This document shows positions 52,037-61,799 of a stretch of DNA of 64,000 nt, one piece after another. How positions within the stretch are numbered: the stretch's first letter is position 1; each line of letters begins with the position of its first letter. The DNA is from Rhizobium album. GTDB taxonomy: Bacteria; Pseudomonadota; Alphaproteobacteria; Rhizobiales; Rhizobiaceae. The position numbers were made by a program, and so were the translations under genes. The notes beneath the pieces were generated by a model. The model did not search any database and was not told the DNA's origin. It saw only the letters and a list, made by a program, of their open reading frames with translations. Where the stretch lies: contig NZ_QFBC01000011.1 of the NCBI RefSeq assembly GCF_003122325.1, positions 62,001 through 126,000 on the forward strand. Reading direction: 5' to 3'.

Positions 52037-54682
52037 TCAAGTCTCTCGCGAGCGTAACAAGATCAGTTGCGGTCGTGCCGTCAAGCCGCTTTCGTCCGGC
52101 CATGGTTCGCCGGCGAAGGGTGTTCCCGCATAAAATCGATTCGCAGCGGTGTTGCTGACCCGCAGCCGCACTGCATGCTCACCGGCCGAAAGCCAGCCCA
52201 GATCGATCCGGAACGGCGAACGCGCCCGCCTTCCGCAAGCCCGCCCGTCGATATCGGCTTCGACGGCGACGCTGACACCCGGTAGATCGAGCCGCGCATT
52301 GCCCGCCTGCGTCAGGCTGAAACGGCATTCGTATTCGCCCGTTCCGGAAAAGGCGGGAAAACCCTGCGCCTGCCAGCCGATATCGACGGAAACGGGCACG
52401 GCCGCGCCATTCGCTTCGGTGCGGAACGACCAGCCGTCGCCAAGCGGCAGCACCTCGACAATGTCGTCCGTCACGGTCAGATCGACATCCGCAAAAATAC
52501 CGGGCCCGGGCAACAGTCTCAAGCAGACCAGGTCGTGCGGCGCGAGGCGAAGGGCGAGCTTTCCGGCCTCGCGATAGGGCAAAACGACCCCCGTTTCGGA
52601 CTGCCAAATTTCATAGGCACCATCGACCGCAATCCGCAGGTCTGCCTCGGTAGCAGCCTGATTGAAGAGAACGACGCGCCAGGCGCCACTCCGGTCGCGG
52701 CCGGCGAAGCGCAAAACCGCGTCGCTTGCTTCGATTGTCGGCGCCTGCGTTTGCAATCCGGCGACGAGATTGCGGAGTGCTTCATGTTCGGGTGGCTCTG
52801 GCCACCGGTGGCAAAGCGCCAGTAGGTCTTCCCCGCATGCCGCCGGCGCGGGGCCGGAGATCCAGACCTTGCCGCCGGATGCAGCGAAGTCGGCGATGAC
52901 CGCCAGCGCCTGCGGTGCACGGATATGGACTGCCGCCGGCAGCGCCAGCGCACGAAAAACCAATCCGTTCGCCTCCAGCCTGCCGTCGGATACGGTCGCC
53001 GCCGAAAGGCTGTCCTCATCGAGGATCATGTGTCCGATGGACAAGGCCGACAGGCCTTCGCACCATGCGCCGAAATGGGCCGCATGCGCATGACGGGGAC
53101 CTTCCACATAGGCCGTCGTCAGCGGATAGAAGATGGCGACCGGCGTTTCCGGTACGGCCTCCTCGATGAAAGCGGACAACCGCGCGGTCTCGGCGGCAAG
53201 ATCGCCGTGATGGCTCCACCAGGGCTCGAAATTGAAGCCCGGAGCGAAATCGAAGCGGGGATTGACGAACAACCGCGGATCGTTATCCGCACCATCACTC
53301 TGGTTCAGCGCGTGCAGGATGACCTGGCGCACGCCGGCCATGTGCAGACGGATCGCCTGGGCACGCACTATCGCTGGCGTCAATTCCCACTGGCCGGCGC
53401 CGCGCCGCTCGGTGCGGGTCGCCGTCGTATAGATTTCAGCCATGGTGCGGGAGCGGCCATGGGCGCGGGCGACGGAATCGCCGAGCTTGGGTGACAGTTG
53501 CGCGTCGAAATTGTTGACGTCCACCGCCGTTTCATCCCGCATCGCATCGATGCCGAAGAAATCGACCGCCGGAGCGACACGTGGATCGATGGAGGAAAAA
53601 CCGCCGTTCAGCGCAAAACTGCCGATATGCGGCAAGATCTCGTGGCCGGTGAAGCGCAGGCCGTGCCGGCGGCAGAAATCCCGGACCGGCAGGAAGAAGC
53701 CTTCCGCCATCAGCTGACCGTATGTCTCGTAGAAGCGAAGGCGAAGGCCGGCGGTCGCAGCGCCGAGATCGTGGACAAGCGCAAACAGGACGGTGGCGAA
53801 GGGCTCGTCGCCCGCCGCTTCGATTGCCCGCTTCAGCGACGGCGCATAAAGCGGGCTGTTACCGAGCGCCCCGCTGCGCTGGCGCCAACGATAGAATTGC
53901 GGTGCGGGCTGGTCGTAGAACAGGAAGGACAGCGTCGTGCCCATATGCCGGCCAAGCACGCGGGCGAAGGGTTTTAGGCCGACATCGACGAACCGATGCC
54001 CCGCCTCGGGCAGCAGGTAGTTGATCAGGTGCGAGGTCCTGCAGCGGGCGGCAAGGAAAACCGTCAGCTTCTCGCCATGCGCCAGCGTCCCGTCGAACAC
54101 GAAACCGCAGCCGCCGTCCCTCGGCACGAGCCGTATTTGCGCGTCCACGTCGCGCAAATCGGACGGGCCGGCCGGATGCGCCGGATGGGCAAGTGCTGCC
54201 ACCAGTTCCCATTCGTCGAAGACCGGTCGGCCACGGTCATAAATCCAGCCGGCGATATCGCTTCCCATGCCGGTTGCAAACGGTGCCTCGATGTCGTCGA
54301 TCTCGCCCATCGACACCTCGACGGTTGCCCAGAAGAGGTGGCGTTCGCGCAGATGCGGCGCGCCCTCGACGGTGCGCCCGCCGGCCTGCCCGCTCGTCCA
54401 GTTGTAATCGTCGTAAAGCCCGGCGACGAGCCCGAGACGCTGCATCTCCTCCACCGCGCGGCGATAGCGCTCCAGAAAGGCGTCGGACAGATAAACGTGC
54501 CGCGGCAGGGAGAGCCGCGCCTGGATGAGGACCGTGCCGAAACCCTTGTCGGAGAAATCGCGCAACTGGCTTTCGATCTCCGCATCGCTCGGCAGGCTCG
54601 ACCAGAACCAGTAGGCGGCCATGCGATGGCTGGCTGTCGGCGTGAGAAAGGACGCATAGGCATCTGCTGACATTTCACCCAT
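52037..54682 (-). CDS. Large glycoside hydrolase, GH106-like architecture
   Basis: 881 residues. The N-terminal part (MAAYWFWSSLPSDAEIESQL, then FGTVLIQARLSLPRHVYLSD and GLYDDYNWTSGQAGGRTVEG) resembles GH106-type rhamnosidase-like enzymes that start with a TIM barrel. The C-terminus (FSGTGEYECRFSL, LPGVSVAVEADIDGRACG, GWLSAGEHAVRLRVSNT) is a beta-sandwich carbohydrate-binding region. ATG 54682 has GGAGG four bases upstream. It is the first gene of the two-gene operon. No signal peptide is seen. The sugar specificity is unknown and the family assignment is moderate. Confidence 0.65.
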   Translation of the reverse strand: MGEMSADAYASFLTPTASHRMAAYWFWSSLPSDAEIESQLRDFSDKGFGTVLIQARLSLPRHVYLSDAFLERYRRAVEEMQRLGLVAGLYDDYNWTSGQAGGRTVEGAPHLRERHLFWATVEVSMGEIDDIEAPFATGMGSDIAGWIYDRGRPVFDEWELVAALAHPAHPAGPSDLRDVDAQIRLVPRDGGCGFVFDGTLAHGEKLTVFLAARCRTSHLINYLLPEAGHRFVDVGLKPFARVLGRHMGTTLSFLFYDQPAPQFYRWRQRSGALGNSPLYAPSLKRAIEAAGDEPFATVLFALVHDLGAATAGLRLRFYETYGQLMAEGFFLPVRDFCRRHGLRFTGHEILPHIGSFALNGGFSSIDPRVAPAVDFFGIDAMRDETAVDVNNFDAQLSPKLGDSVARAHGRSRTMAEIYTTATRTERRGAGQWELTPAIVRAQAIRLHMAGVRQVILHALNQSDGADNDPRLFVNPRFDFAPGFNFEPWWSHHGDLAAETARLSAFIEEAVPETPVAIFYPLTTAYVEGPRHAHAAHFGAWCEGLSALSIGHMILDEDSLSAATVSDGRLEANGLVFRALALPAAVHIRAPQALAVIADFAASGGKVWISGPAPAACGEDLLALCHRWPEPPEHEALRNLVAGLQTQAPTIEASDAVLRFAGRDRSGAWRVVLFNQAATEADLRIAVDGAYEIWQSETGVVLPYREAGKLALRLAPHDLVCLRLLPGPGIFADVDLTVTDDIVEVLPLGDGWSFRTEANGAAVPVSVDIGWQAQGFPAFSGTGEYECRFSLTQAGNARLDLPGVSVAVEADIDGRACGRRARSPFRIDLGWLSAGEHAVRLRVSNTAANRFYAGTPFAGEPWPDESGLTARPQLILLRSRET

Positions 54683-54760
54683 CTCGCCTCCCGCAAACAC
54701 TGTCCTATGGCCTTGACCGACGGCAAGGATCGCCCAATGCCGGCACCCATGCTAGACACG

Positions 54761-54786
54761 AAAATAATTCGTACACAAATTATTTT
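54761..54786. promoter_or_regulatory. Perfect inverted repeat upstream of the glycoside hydrolase operon
   Basis: Arms AAAATAATT and AATTATTTT flank CGTACACA, a perfect nine-base inverted repeat. The inner part TTCGTACACAAA differs from the site at 49743 (TTTGTATACAAA) by two transitions. It is 79 bases before the first hydrolase start. It looks like an operator, possibly for the same regulator as the Pot operon. Confidence 0.5.
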
Positions 54787-54918
54787 CTGAAGATTGTCCG
54801 ACATGTCGCCTTCTGGTTGCCGCAGGCCCTGACAGGCAAGGAAAAGAGCACACATCTCCGGCCGCGCCCCGACTTGCCGATGGTCTCTGCGAAGGTGGCG
54901 AGCGAAGCTGGAACTGCG

Positions 54919-55569
54919 CTAGTAAAGCGTCCTCTTGTAGTCCTCCTCCAGGTCGTCGTCCATTTTGCGCATTTCATCCTTGTCGCTTGGCGCGCCCGTC
55001 GTTTCATCGAGAATGATTTTGACGAGCGAGGGCATTTCGGCGCGGTTTTGGAAATGATCCGGGCTCCACAGCCGGGAACGCCGGAATGCCTTGGCGCAAT
55101 GCATGAAAACCTCACGCACCTCGACCACGATGGCGAGTTTGGGTGCGCGATCATTGACACTCATGCTTTCCAGAAGATCGGGGTCGTTGACCAGGGTGGC
55201 GTGCCCGTTCACGCGCAACGTGTCGTCAAATCCCGGAATGACGAACATCAGGCCAACATTCGGGTTGGCCGTGATATTGACCAGCGTATCGAGGCGGTTG
55301 TTTCCAGGGCGATCCGGTATGGCCAGCGTGTGCTTGTCGAGGATCTTGACGAAACCCACCGGGTCGCCCCGGGGACTGACGTCGGCCTTTCCTTCCGCGT
55401 TTTGCGTGCCGATGCATACGAAAGGCGAGCGACTGATAAAATCCTGGGCATGCCCGCTGAGGCTGTCCTGACACTTCAATATTGCCAGGGGATGGGTCGC
55501 GGCGAACAAGTTTCGAAGTGACTGTTCGTCCGTGATGACAAATTCCGGATTGGGCTTGTATCCCTGCAT
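54919..55569 (-). CDS. Pyridoxamine 5'-phosphate oxidase-family protein
   Basis: 216-residue flavin-binding split-barrel protein. Marks of the group are PFVCIGTQNAEGKADVSPRGDPVGFVKILD (parts FVCIGTQNAEGKADVSPRGD and PVGFVKILD), the RPGNNRLDTLVNI segment and LRVNGHATL. Members bind FMN, F420 or haem and most are uncharacterised; true PdxH residues for pyridoxine are not recognisable. ATG 55569 has AAAGG seven bases upstream; TTG 55584 is an alternative. It is a single gene with no partner. Confidence 0.8.
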   Translation of the reverse strand: MQGYKPNPEFVITDEQSLRNLFAATHPLAILKCQDSLSGHAQDFISRSPFVCIGTQNAEGKADVSPRGDPVGFVKILDKHTLAIPDRPGNNRLDTLVNITANPNVGLMFVIPGFDDTLRVNGHATLVNDPDLLESMSVNDRAPKLAIVVEVREVFMHCAKAFRRSRLWSPDHFQNRAEMPSLVKIILDETTGAPSDKDEMRKMDDDLEEDYKRTLY

Positions 55570-55935
55570 TCCCTTGCCTTTCAACGTTGCCTTGCTGATT
55601 ACCTTGGCCCAAGCCGGGCATCTGGTTCGAATGTTACTGCCTCGACGTTTCTATCCGTCTTCCTGTGGATTTGGCGTCCCGAGAAAGATTGGTATCGTGC
55701 CGATGGGCGTGTCTCAAGGGAGATTCGCACCACACCTCCTGGCCCGATCAGGATGGCCAGATGTGTGTGCGACTGGCAAGTCGTTCAAACTCCAGCAGGA
55801 CCGCGCCTCATCATCAGTCATGACGAGAAACGGCCAACCCTGGTCGGGAGAAGATGCTGCGGGGATGGATAAAAAGATCCGACGCGGCTCACCGCCTTCT
55901 GGGGAGTGAGTTCGATGAACCGCTGGGCGGCGTTG
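55570..55935. other. Intergenic region between PNPOx-like and hypothetical genes
   Basis: 366 bases lie between two minus-strand genes. A plus-strand frame crosses it but starts inside the PNPOx gene, has no RBS and no family pattern, so I treat it as chance. I see no terminator hairpin with a T-run. It presumably holds the promoter of the PNPOx-like gene. Confidence 0.5.
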
Positions 55936-56490
55936 TCACCATTCGCTGAACGAAGAATTGATTCTGGCTGCAGCCGGATCGATCCGGGTGTGCCCCAGGA
56001 CTAAGCCGCCTTCGTGAAAACGAGGAGCCGTCGTAGGGCCGTCGAAGCGGCGAGCCGCCATATCGGCGGAGGCCAACAAAAGGTTTTTGAGGCGAATGCC
56101 CTCATCGGCGGCTTCGGTAAGGATCATATCGACACGTTCCGCGAGCAGGGGAGTGGCGATCCCGCCGTCATGGCATGCGGTTTCCATAGGTGAAGGCGAT
56201 ATACGGATGCGGGAGCCGACATGGTCCTGAAACCGTGCGAGTTTGCATCCGGCCTCCATCAGGCGCATGCGGCTGTCTTCCCTGGATTCCGTCGCGATCA
56301 CAAGCCGGAAGGCGTTCTGCAGGGATGATTTGCCGGCGGGCAGGGCGCTGACGTCGAGAATATCGCTGCCTGGGTCCTCGCAGCGCAGATATTCCAGGAA
56401 CAGGGCCACGAGATCGTGCGCCAGGGCAAGCACTTCGGCGTTGGAGAGGTGCTCTGCCTTTGATGTCTTGTGAAAATAAGCGGTCGCCAT
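55936..56490 (-). CDS. Hypothetical protein, 184 residues
   Basis: A convincing gene start (AAAGGAGTGACC before ATG 56490) opens a soluble protein with helical stretches (NAEVLALAHDLVALFLEYL, RLVIATESREDSRMRLMEAG) and no TM or signal peptide. I recognise no domain. It lies between the PNPOx-like gene and the hybrid kinase, on the same strand, with a 158-base gap before the kinase end. A role linked to the kinase is only a guess from proximity. Confidence 0.6.
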   Translation of the reverse strand: MATAYFHKTSKAEHLSNAEVLALAHDLVALFLEYLRCEDPGSDILDVSALPAGKSSLQNAFRLVIATESREDSRMRLMEAGCKLARFQDHVGSRIRISPSPMETACHDGGIATPLLAERVDMILTEAADEGIRLKNLLLASADMAARRFDGPTTAPRFHEGGLVLGHTRIDPAAARINSSFSEW

Positions 56491-56648
56491 GGTCACTCCT
56501 TTGCAAGGAAACGCAGGAAGGCCAGGAAAGTTTCGACCCATCGGTTTTGCGGCGGTCCCGCTCAGCGATGGCGTGTTTGGCGATGCAGCCGGGTTGAACG
56601 AAGTTATGCCGGCATTGCCAGCCGCGGGGGCTGGAATGATGCGCTCGC

Positions 56649-59600
56649 TCAATGCGCATCGGGCCGGTTAGGGAAGATCGTTCGCAGGGCGGAAGCAACG
56701 GCCGAAATACTATAGGGCTTGCGCAGGAAAAAACTTGCCCCGGATCCGGCAAGAGGCGGCACCTGGTCATTGCCCGACGCGAAGACGACGGCGATGTCGG
56801 GCCGGCTTTCCCGCGTGCGGATCGCCAGTTCGCTGCCGGAAAGGCCGGGCAGACCGATATCGGTGAACAGCAGGTCGACCGCCTGCTCCTCCATCATCTT
56901 GATGGCCTGTTCGGCGCTTCCCGCCTCGATCACCGTGTGGCCGAGTTCGGCCAGGATATCGGCCGTATCCATGCGAATGAGAGCGTCGTCCTCGACCAGA
57001 AGGATCGTCAACGGCTGCGGGGTTTCGGCTTTGACGGTAGCTTGCGCCCTGTTCGTCTCGGCCTGACGGGCGATGACGTAGCGGATCTTGCGGGCGAGCG
57101 CCTCGCGGGAATAGGGTTTCGGCAGCAATTCGACACCCGCATCGAGCCGGCCGTCGTGAACGATCGAATTTTCCGTGTAGCCCGAGGTAAAAAGAATGGC
57201 GATCCCCGGCAACAGCTGCCGCGCGCGCTCGGCAAGCTGCGTGCTTTTCAGCGGTCCGGGCATGACGACGTCGGTAAACAGCAGGTCGATCGCCACGCCG
57301 CTTTCGATGACGGTCAATGCGCTGGCGGCATCCCTTGCCGTCAGGATGGTATAACCGAGGTCCGACAGCATTTCGACCACGGTGGCGCGCACGGCCTCGT
57401 CGTCCTCCGCCACGAGGATGGTCTCGCTGCCGCCGGCAAGAACGTCGGTGGTGATATCCCGCTTGGTATCCTCCGCTTCGGAGCTTCGCGGCAGGTAGAT
57501 GCGGATCGTCGTGCCCTTGCCGATTTCGGACAGCAGTTGCAGGTGCCCGCCCGATTGGCGCACGAAGCCGTAGACCATGGAAAGCCCGAGCCCGGTTCCC
57601 TTGCCGAGAGGTTTGGTCGAAAAGAATGGCTCGAACACCTGCGCGGCGATTTCCGGGCTCATGCCTCTGCCGGTATCGGAAACGACGAGCAGCACGTAGT
57701 CGCCGGGCACGGCGTCGGCGTGGCTGCGCGCATAGGCCTCGTCGAGAACGGTGTTGGAGACCTCGATCGTCAGCGTGCCATGGCCGTCCATGGCATCGCG
57801 CGAGTTCAATGCCAGGTTGAGGATGGCGTTTTCGATCTGCGCCGGATCGACCAGCGTATTCCAAAGATCCGGCGCGACGATCGTTTCGATGTCCGTCGCC
57901 TCGCCGATCGTCCGCCGCAGCATGTCGCCCATGCCGGTGACGAGCCGGCCGATGTTCAGAACCTTGGGTTCGAGCGCCTGACGCCGGCTGAAGGCGAGAA
58001 GCTGGCTGGCGAGCTTGGCGCCGCGGTCGACGCCGGCGAGGGCATGTTCGATGCGCCGCCCGGCGCGTTCGTTGCCGGCGACATCCTTGCCCAGCAATTG
58101 CAGGTTGCCGGATATGACCTGCAGCAGATTGTTGAAATCGTGCGCAACACCGCCGGTGAGTTGGCCGAGGGCTTCCATCTTTTGCGCCTGGCGCAGCTGT
58201 TCCTCGGCCTCGCGCAGCGCCTTGGCCTGTTCCTTCTCCGCCGTGATGTGGCGGCCGTAAGCAAAGACGAAATCGCCTTCCACCGATGTGTGCCAGGAGA
58301 TCCAGCGGGGAGTGCCGTCCACATGGCAGAGGCGGTTTTCGAAGTTGTTGAGGCTCCATCGGGCCTGCGCCAGGGCCCTGCGGGTCTGCCGGACGTCGTC
58401 CTCCCACACGAATTCCAGGTAGTTGCGGCCGATCGCCTGCTCCGGCTCCAGGCCGAGGACCGTCTTCCAGGCCGGATTGGCGCTACGCACGACACCGTCC
58501 GTATCGGCGATCGCCAAGAGGTCGCGCGAATTGCGCCAGACCCGGTCGCGCTCGGCGGTGCGCATTTCGACCTTGGTCTCCAGGGCGCTGGCCAGCGCCT
58601 GCAGGTCCTGCTCGGCGCGCCGGCGCTCCACGGCGGTGCGGGTCCGCTCGGCGACGTCGCGCACGAAGGCCAGTTCTTCTGCAGTCCATTCGCGGGTCGT
58701 GGCGCTGTTGAGGTAGAGCATCGCCACCAGGCTGCCCTTTTCCATGATCGGCATGTTGACGATCGCCTGCGCGCCGATCTCCTTCAGCCGGTCGGCTTTG
58801 GCGGCGGTGCGGTGGTCCTTGCTTCCGTCGGAAAAAACCACCATCTCGCCGCGTTTCAGGTCGTCGATGAAGGTGCCGTAGTCGCGCAGGTTGATGATTC
58901 CGGACAAGTCGCGTTCGCCGGGAGCGTGCCAGCCGCGTTCCAGGGTAATCGTCTCCGCGACCGGATCGATCGTGCCGTAGCCGGCGCGGCTGAGATCCAG
59001 CACCTTGCCGAGGATCTCGCCGGTGGCAAAGGCGAAATCGGCCGGTTCGACGGCATCCCGGAAACGGTCGCTCAAGGCAAGCAGTGCCTGGCGCCGCTCC
59101 TGCTCGACCTTCAGGTCTGTGATGTCGACATTGACGCCGATCATGCCGAGGAACATGCCGCCCGGCCCGCGCCGTGGACGGGCATCGGTCCGGATCGTCC
59201 GGAATCGCCCGTCGGCGCGCTGCAATCGCGCCTCGATGCAGAAGGCGTGTTCCGTCTCGGTGCCCCGTTGCGTCGCCTCGAACACCTTCTGCCGATCGTC
59301 GGGGTGGATGCTTTCGGACCATGCGAAGGTTTCGACGTCCTGTGACTGCACGCCCCAGAATTCACGCTGCGCCTGATTGAGATAGCTGCAGTTGCCGCTG
59401 GTATCGGCCATCCACAACATCACCGGTGCGGTCTCGGCGACATAGCGGAAACGTTGTTCGCTCTCGCGCAGCGCATCCTCGGCCTTCTTCTGCTCGGTGA
59501 CGTCCTGTCCCTGCACGAACACGCCGATCACCTCGGCCTGTTCGCCGAAGATCGGCTGGTAGATGAAGTCGAGAATGCGTTCCTCCATCGCCCCGGAACG

Positions 59601-60359
59601 CGAATGCTGCAAAAGAACCCGGACATTGCTGCCGATGAAGGGCTGCCGGTCGGCGCAGACCTGGTCGAGCAGTTCGATGAACCCCTGTTCGACGATTTCC
59701 GGCAAGGCCTGCCGCAGCGGCTGGCCGGTAACGTCGCGATCGCCGACAAGGCGCCGGTAAGCGTCGTTGGCCATGGTGAACACGTAGTCGGGGAAACTCA
59801 GCACGGCCATGAAGCCCGGTGCCTGGGCAAACAGCGAACGGAGGCTGCGATGCTCCTTTTCCAGCTTGTTGTTGTGGGCCTGGATCTCCTCGGCCCGCCG
59901 CAGGATATCCGTTTCCACCCGGGCCGTCAGCGGCATCGACACGCCGGCGTTTCGGGCAAGGATGCGCAGGCGCTGTACGTCCGTCACGTCGACGGTGTGC
60001 TGCAGAATGAAGGCCTGCTTGCCGTCGGCGTCGAATATCGGCGTATGGGTCGCGCTCCAGTAGCGCTCCTCGAGGCCTTCGCCATCCGGCAGGGCGATAT
60101 TGTAGTGGATGAGCGGGATGTGATCGACCTGTCCGGTGGCTATCGTCCGTTCCAGCGATACACGAAGCTGCCGATGGCTTTCGGACTGCGGTTCGCTTGG
60201 AAAGGCATCGAATATGTTGCGACCGGTCAGGTCCGCCCGCGTGCGCATGGTTGCACGAAGGTAGGCATCGTTCATGGTGACGATGTTGAAAGACAGGTCC
60301 AACAGCACATACGCATTCGGCCCCGTGCTGAACAGGGTTTCAAAATCGATCGCACTCAC
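56649..60359 (-). CDS. Hybrid sensor histidine kinase, PAS-PAS-PAS-GAF-PAS-HisKA-HATPase-REC-REC
   Basis: 1236 residues, all cytoplasmic. Layout by eye: PAS at about 8-130, 175-295 and 305-420, GAF at 430-585, PAS at 612-715, the phospho-acceptor His740 in the H-box [15 protein letters not shown], HATPase with [15 protein letters not shown] and [14 protein letters not shown] to about 955, then two receiver domains with phospho-Asp in [10 protein letters not shown] and [13 protein letters not shown] 60359 is the only start that keeps the first PAS domain; its RBS is poor. No output response regulator gene lies next to it, so the signal probably passes through phosphotransfer. PAS/GAF suggests redox, light or small-molecule sensing. 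Confidence 0.93.
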   Translation of the reverse strand: MSAIDFETLFSTGPNAYVLLDLSFNIVTMNDAYLRATMRTRADLTGRNIFDAFPSEPQSESHRQLRVSLERTIATGQVDHIPLIHYNIALPDGEGLEERYWSATHTPIFDADGKQAFILQHTVDVTDVQRLRILARNAGVSMPLTARVETDILRRAEEIQAHNNKLEKEHRSLRSLFAQAPGFMAVLSFPDYVFTMANDAYRRLVGDRDVTGQPLRQALPEIVEQGFIELLDQVCADRQPFIGSNVRVLLQHSRSGAMEERILDFIYQPIFGEQAEVIGVFVQGQDVTEQKKAEDALRESEQRFRYVAETAPVMLWMADTSGNCSYLNQAQREFWGVQSQDVETFAWSESIHPDDRQKVFEATQRGTETEHAFCIEARLQRADGRFRTIRTDARPRRGPGGMFLGMIGVNVDITDLKVEQERRQALLALSDRFRDAVEPADFAFATGEILGKVLDLSRAGYGTIDPVAETITLERGWHAPGERDLSGIINLRDYGTFIDDLKRGEMVVFSDGSKDHRTAAKADRLKEIGAQAIVNMPIMEKGSLVAMLYLNSATTREWTAEELAFVRDVAERTRTAVERRRAEQDLQALASALETKVEMRTAERDRVWRNSRDLLAIADTDGVVRSANPAWKTVLGLEPEQAIGRNYLEFVWEDDVRQTRRALAQARWSLNNFENRLCHVDGTPRWISWHTSVEGDFVFAYGRHITAEKEQAKALREAEEQLRQAQKMEALGQLTGGVAHDFNNLLQVISGNLQLLGKDVAGNERAGRRIEHALAGVDRGAKLASQLLAFSRRQALEPKVLNIGRLVTGMGDMLRRTIGEATDIETIVAPDLWNTLVDPAQIENAILNLALNSRDAMDGHGTLTIEVSNTVLDEAYARSHADAVPGDYVLLVVSDTGRGMSPEIAAQVFEPFFSTKPLGKGTGLGLSMVYGFVRQSGGHLQLLSEIGKGTTIRIYLPRSSEAEDTKRDITTDVLAGGSETILVAEDDEAVRATVVEMLSDLGYTILTARDAASALTVIESGVAIDLLFTDVVMPGPLKSTQLAERARQLLPGIAILFTSGYTENSIVHDGRLDAGVELLPKPYSREALARKIRYVIARQAETNRAQATVKAETPQPLTILLVEDDALIRMDTADILAELGHTVIEAGSAEQAIKMMEEQAVDLLFTDIGLPGLSGSELAIRTRESRPDIAVVFASGNDQVPPLAGSGASFFLRKPYSISAVASALRTIFPNRPDAH

Positions 60360-60640
60360 GGCGCGCTGCCGGAGGCACCCGGCGCCTCATGTTCGCACCA
60401 TACGTTACACATCGTTTCAGCAGCCTTCCCCAACTCACACATCGATATGTCGCAGTGCTTGGTCGAAGCAAGGGTGTCGCTCCAGATTTTCGGTTAAATT
60501 CGTCCCGTGTTGCGGCTGTTTCCGCCCGATGGAACAAAGCGCGCTCCACGTCGTTATCGAAACACACGAACTCCGACCTGCTTGCGCGGGCGATGGCTGC
60601 CGTCAAGCCGCCGGATGCAACCCAGAAGGGGAGGCTCGAA

Positions 60641-60844
60641 ATGAACGGAATTCTCTGGCGGCTGCGCTATCTCTATCGCCGGACGCATTTCTCTGTCGAA
60701 CCGTTGCGCAGGCGCCGCAACGCACCCGACTATCACGTCATCGTCCCGCACGACGTCCAGTTGCCGCACCCGAAAAGCACGATTCAGGAAATTTGCGTCC
60801 CCGCCTCGATCAATGGCCGGGACATGTCGACGGGCCGTCTGTAG
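60641..60844 (+). CDS. Small hypothetical protein, 67 residues
   Basis: GGGGAGGCTCGAA before ATG 60641 is a strong RBS. The basic protein (RLRYLYRRTHFSVEPLRRRR) has no known domain, and its tail PASINGRDMSTGRL is not repetitive. It lies 22 bases before the CBS gene and could be cotranscribed with it. Coding status rests on the RBS and context. Confidence 0.5.
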   Translation: MNGILWRLRYLYRRTHFSVEPLRRRRNAPDYHVIVPHDVQLPHPKSTIQEICVPASINGRDMSTGRL

Positions 60845-60866
60845 CGTTTGCAAAGGAGAGGATGGT

Positions 60867-61286
60867 ATGAAAGTTCGCGATGTCATGACACGACAGGTGG
60901 TCACGGCTTCCCCCAACGATTCCGTTCAGGCCGTTGCCCGCCTGATGGCCGACGCAGAGACCGGCGCCATCCCGATCGAGGTGCCGGGCGTCGGCAATCT
61001 GGTCGGCGTGATCACCGATCGCGATATCGTGCTGCGTGTCGTCGCCGAAGGGCTTGCCTCGACGACGGCGGTCTCCGAAATCATGTCCGTCGGCATCGAG
61101 GGATGCCTGGAAGAGGACGACTTGCGCGAAGCGGTTCGCAAGATGGAAGAACTCAACATGCGCCGTCTGCTGGTCTACGACAATGAAAGGCAGCTTTCAG
61201 GCATCATCACGCTCGGCGATATCACTGCCGAATATCGCGATATCGCCGACACCGAACCACGTCCTGGTACCGGAGTGCAGACATGA
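60867..61286 (+). CDS. CBS-domain pair protein
   Basis: 139-residue protein of two tandem CBS domains: VRDVMTRQVVTASPNDSVQAVARLM with GVITDRDI, then VSEIMSVGIEGCLEEDDLREA with LSGIITLGDI. Such proteins bind adenine nucleotides and sense energy charge. ATG 60867 is close to AAAGGAGAGG. Its stop overlaps the DUF982 start as ATGA at 61283-61286. Often found near stress or respiratory genes. Confidence 0.9.
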   Translation: MKVRDVMTRQVVTASPNDSVQAVARLMADAETGAIPIEVPGVGNLVGVITDRDIVLRVVAEGLASTTAVSEIMSVGIEGCLEEDDLREAVRKMEELNMRRLLVYDNERQLSGIITLGDITAEYRDIADTEPRPGTGVQT

Positions 61287-61531
61287 ACGACAGATTGTGG
61301 AGCGAAGCCGTCATCATCGAGGCGCCAGGTCGCCAGTTGCGTGTCGAAAGCACCCGCGATGCCGAGATCTGCCTGCGCCGCTACTGGCCGCTGAAAGACG
61401 GGCGGGCGCTGAACCTCGCCCGCGAGGCCTGCCAGCGGGCGCTGAGCGGCAGCGCTTCGCCGGACAGCGCGCGCCGGGCCTTCGTCGAGGCGGCCCGTGA
61501 AGCGGAGTTCGAGATCCGCTCCTGGTCTTAG
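61283..61531 (+). CDS. DUF982 protein
   Basis: 82-residue member of the DUF982 family (WSEAVIIEAPGRQLRVESTRDAE, CLRRYWPLKDGRALNLAREAC, ARRAFVEAAREAEFE). DUF982 proteins occur mainly in rhizobia and their function is unknown. It overlaps the CBS gene by four bases, so the two are translationally coupled. It supports a rhizobial host. Confidence 0.88.
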   Translation: MNDRLWSEAVIIEAPGRQLRVESTRDAEICLRRYWPLKDGRALNLAREACQRALSGSASPDSARRAFVEAAREAEFEIRSWS

Positions 61532-61727
61532 GCCAGCTGACATCAGCCAAGTGTCAAGCGCGGCGGACCTCAAGCGGTTTGCGGCGTTCGCCTGGCTTGA
61601 TGCGTCCTGCTTTTCCACGCGCCTTTCCGTCGAACCTTGGAGGGCGGCAGGCCATCTTCCCGGTGGTGTTGCCATGCCTTTCCTCCTCCGCAGGGGGGCT
61701 TCGCATCTTTCACCCTAAATATTTAAC

Positions 61728-61746
61728 GTGTGAACTATATTGACAC
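61728..61746. promoter_or_regulatory. Near-palindrome upstream of the second amidohydrolase gene
   Basis: GTGTGAACTATATTGACAC has matching ends GTGT/ACAC and inner AA/TT pairs (seven of nine positions symmetric). It lies about 50-60 bases before the gene and contains TTGACA-like and TATAT elements. It may be a promoter-operator region. Confidence 0.35.
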
Positions 61747-61782
61747 CGGCCCGCAGTTGCGGCAATCTAATATTGAATAATA

Positions 61783-61799
61783 GGTTCAAATAATGAACC
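61783..61799. promoter_or_regulatory. Inverted repeat overlapping the first possible start of the amidohydrolase gene
   Basis: GGTTCA-AATAA-TGAACC is a perfect six-base inverted repeat with a five-base spacer. The ATG at 61793 lies inside it, so binding of a protein here would block initiation, and the true start may be ATG 61817 instead. The site resembles operators of GntR/IclR-type proteins. Confidence 0.4.

Noticed and set aside
55532-55909. 125-codon plus-strand frame
   Set aside because: It starts inside the PNPOx-like gene on the other strand, lacks an RBS and has no recognisable pattern.
56652-59345. 897-codon plus-strand frame antisense to the hybrid kinase
   Set aside because: The opposite strand encodes unambiguous PAS, HisKA and REC domains. 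The plus frame has none.
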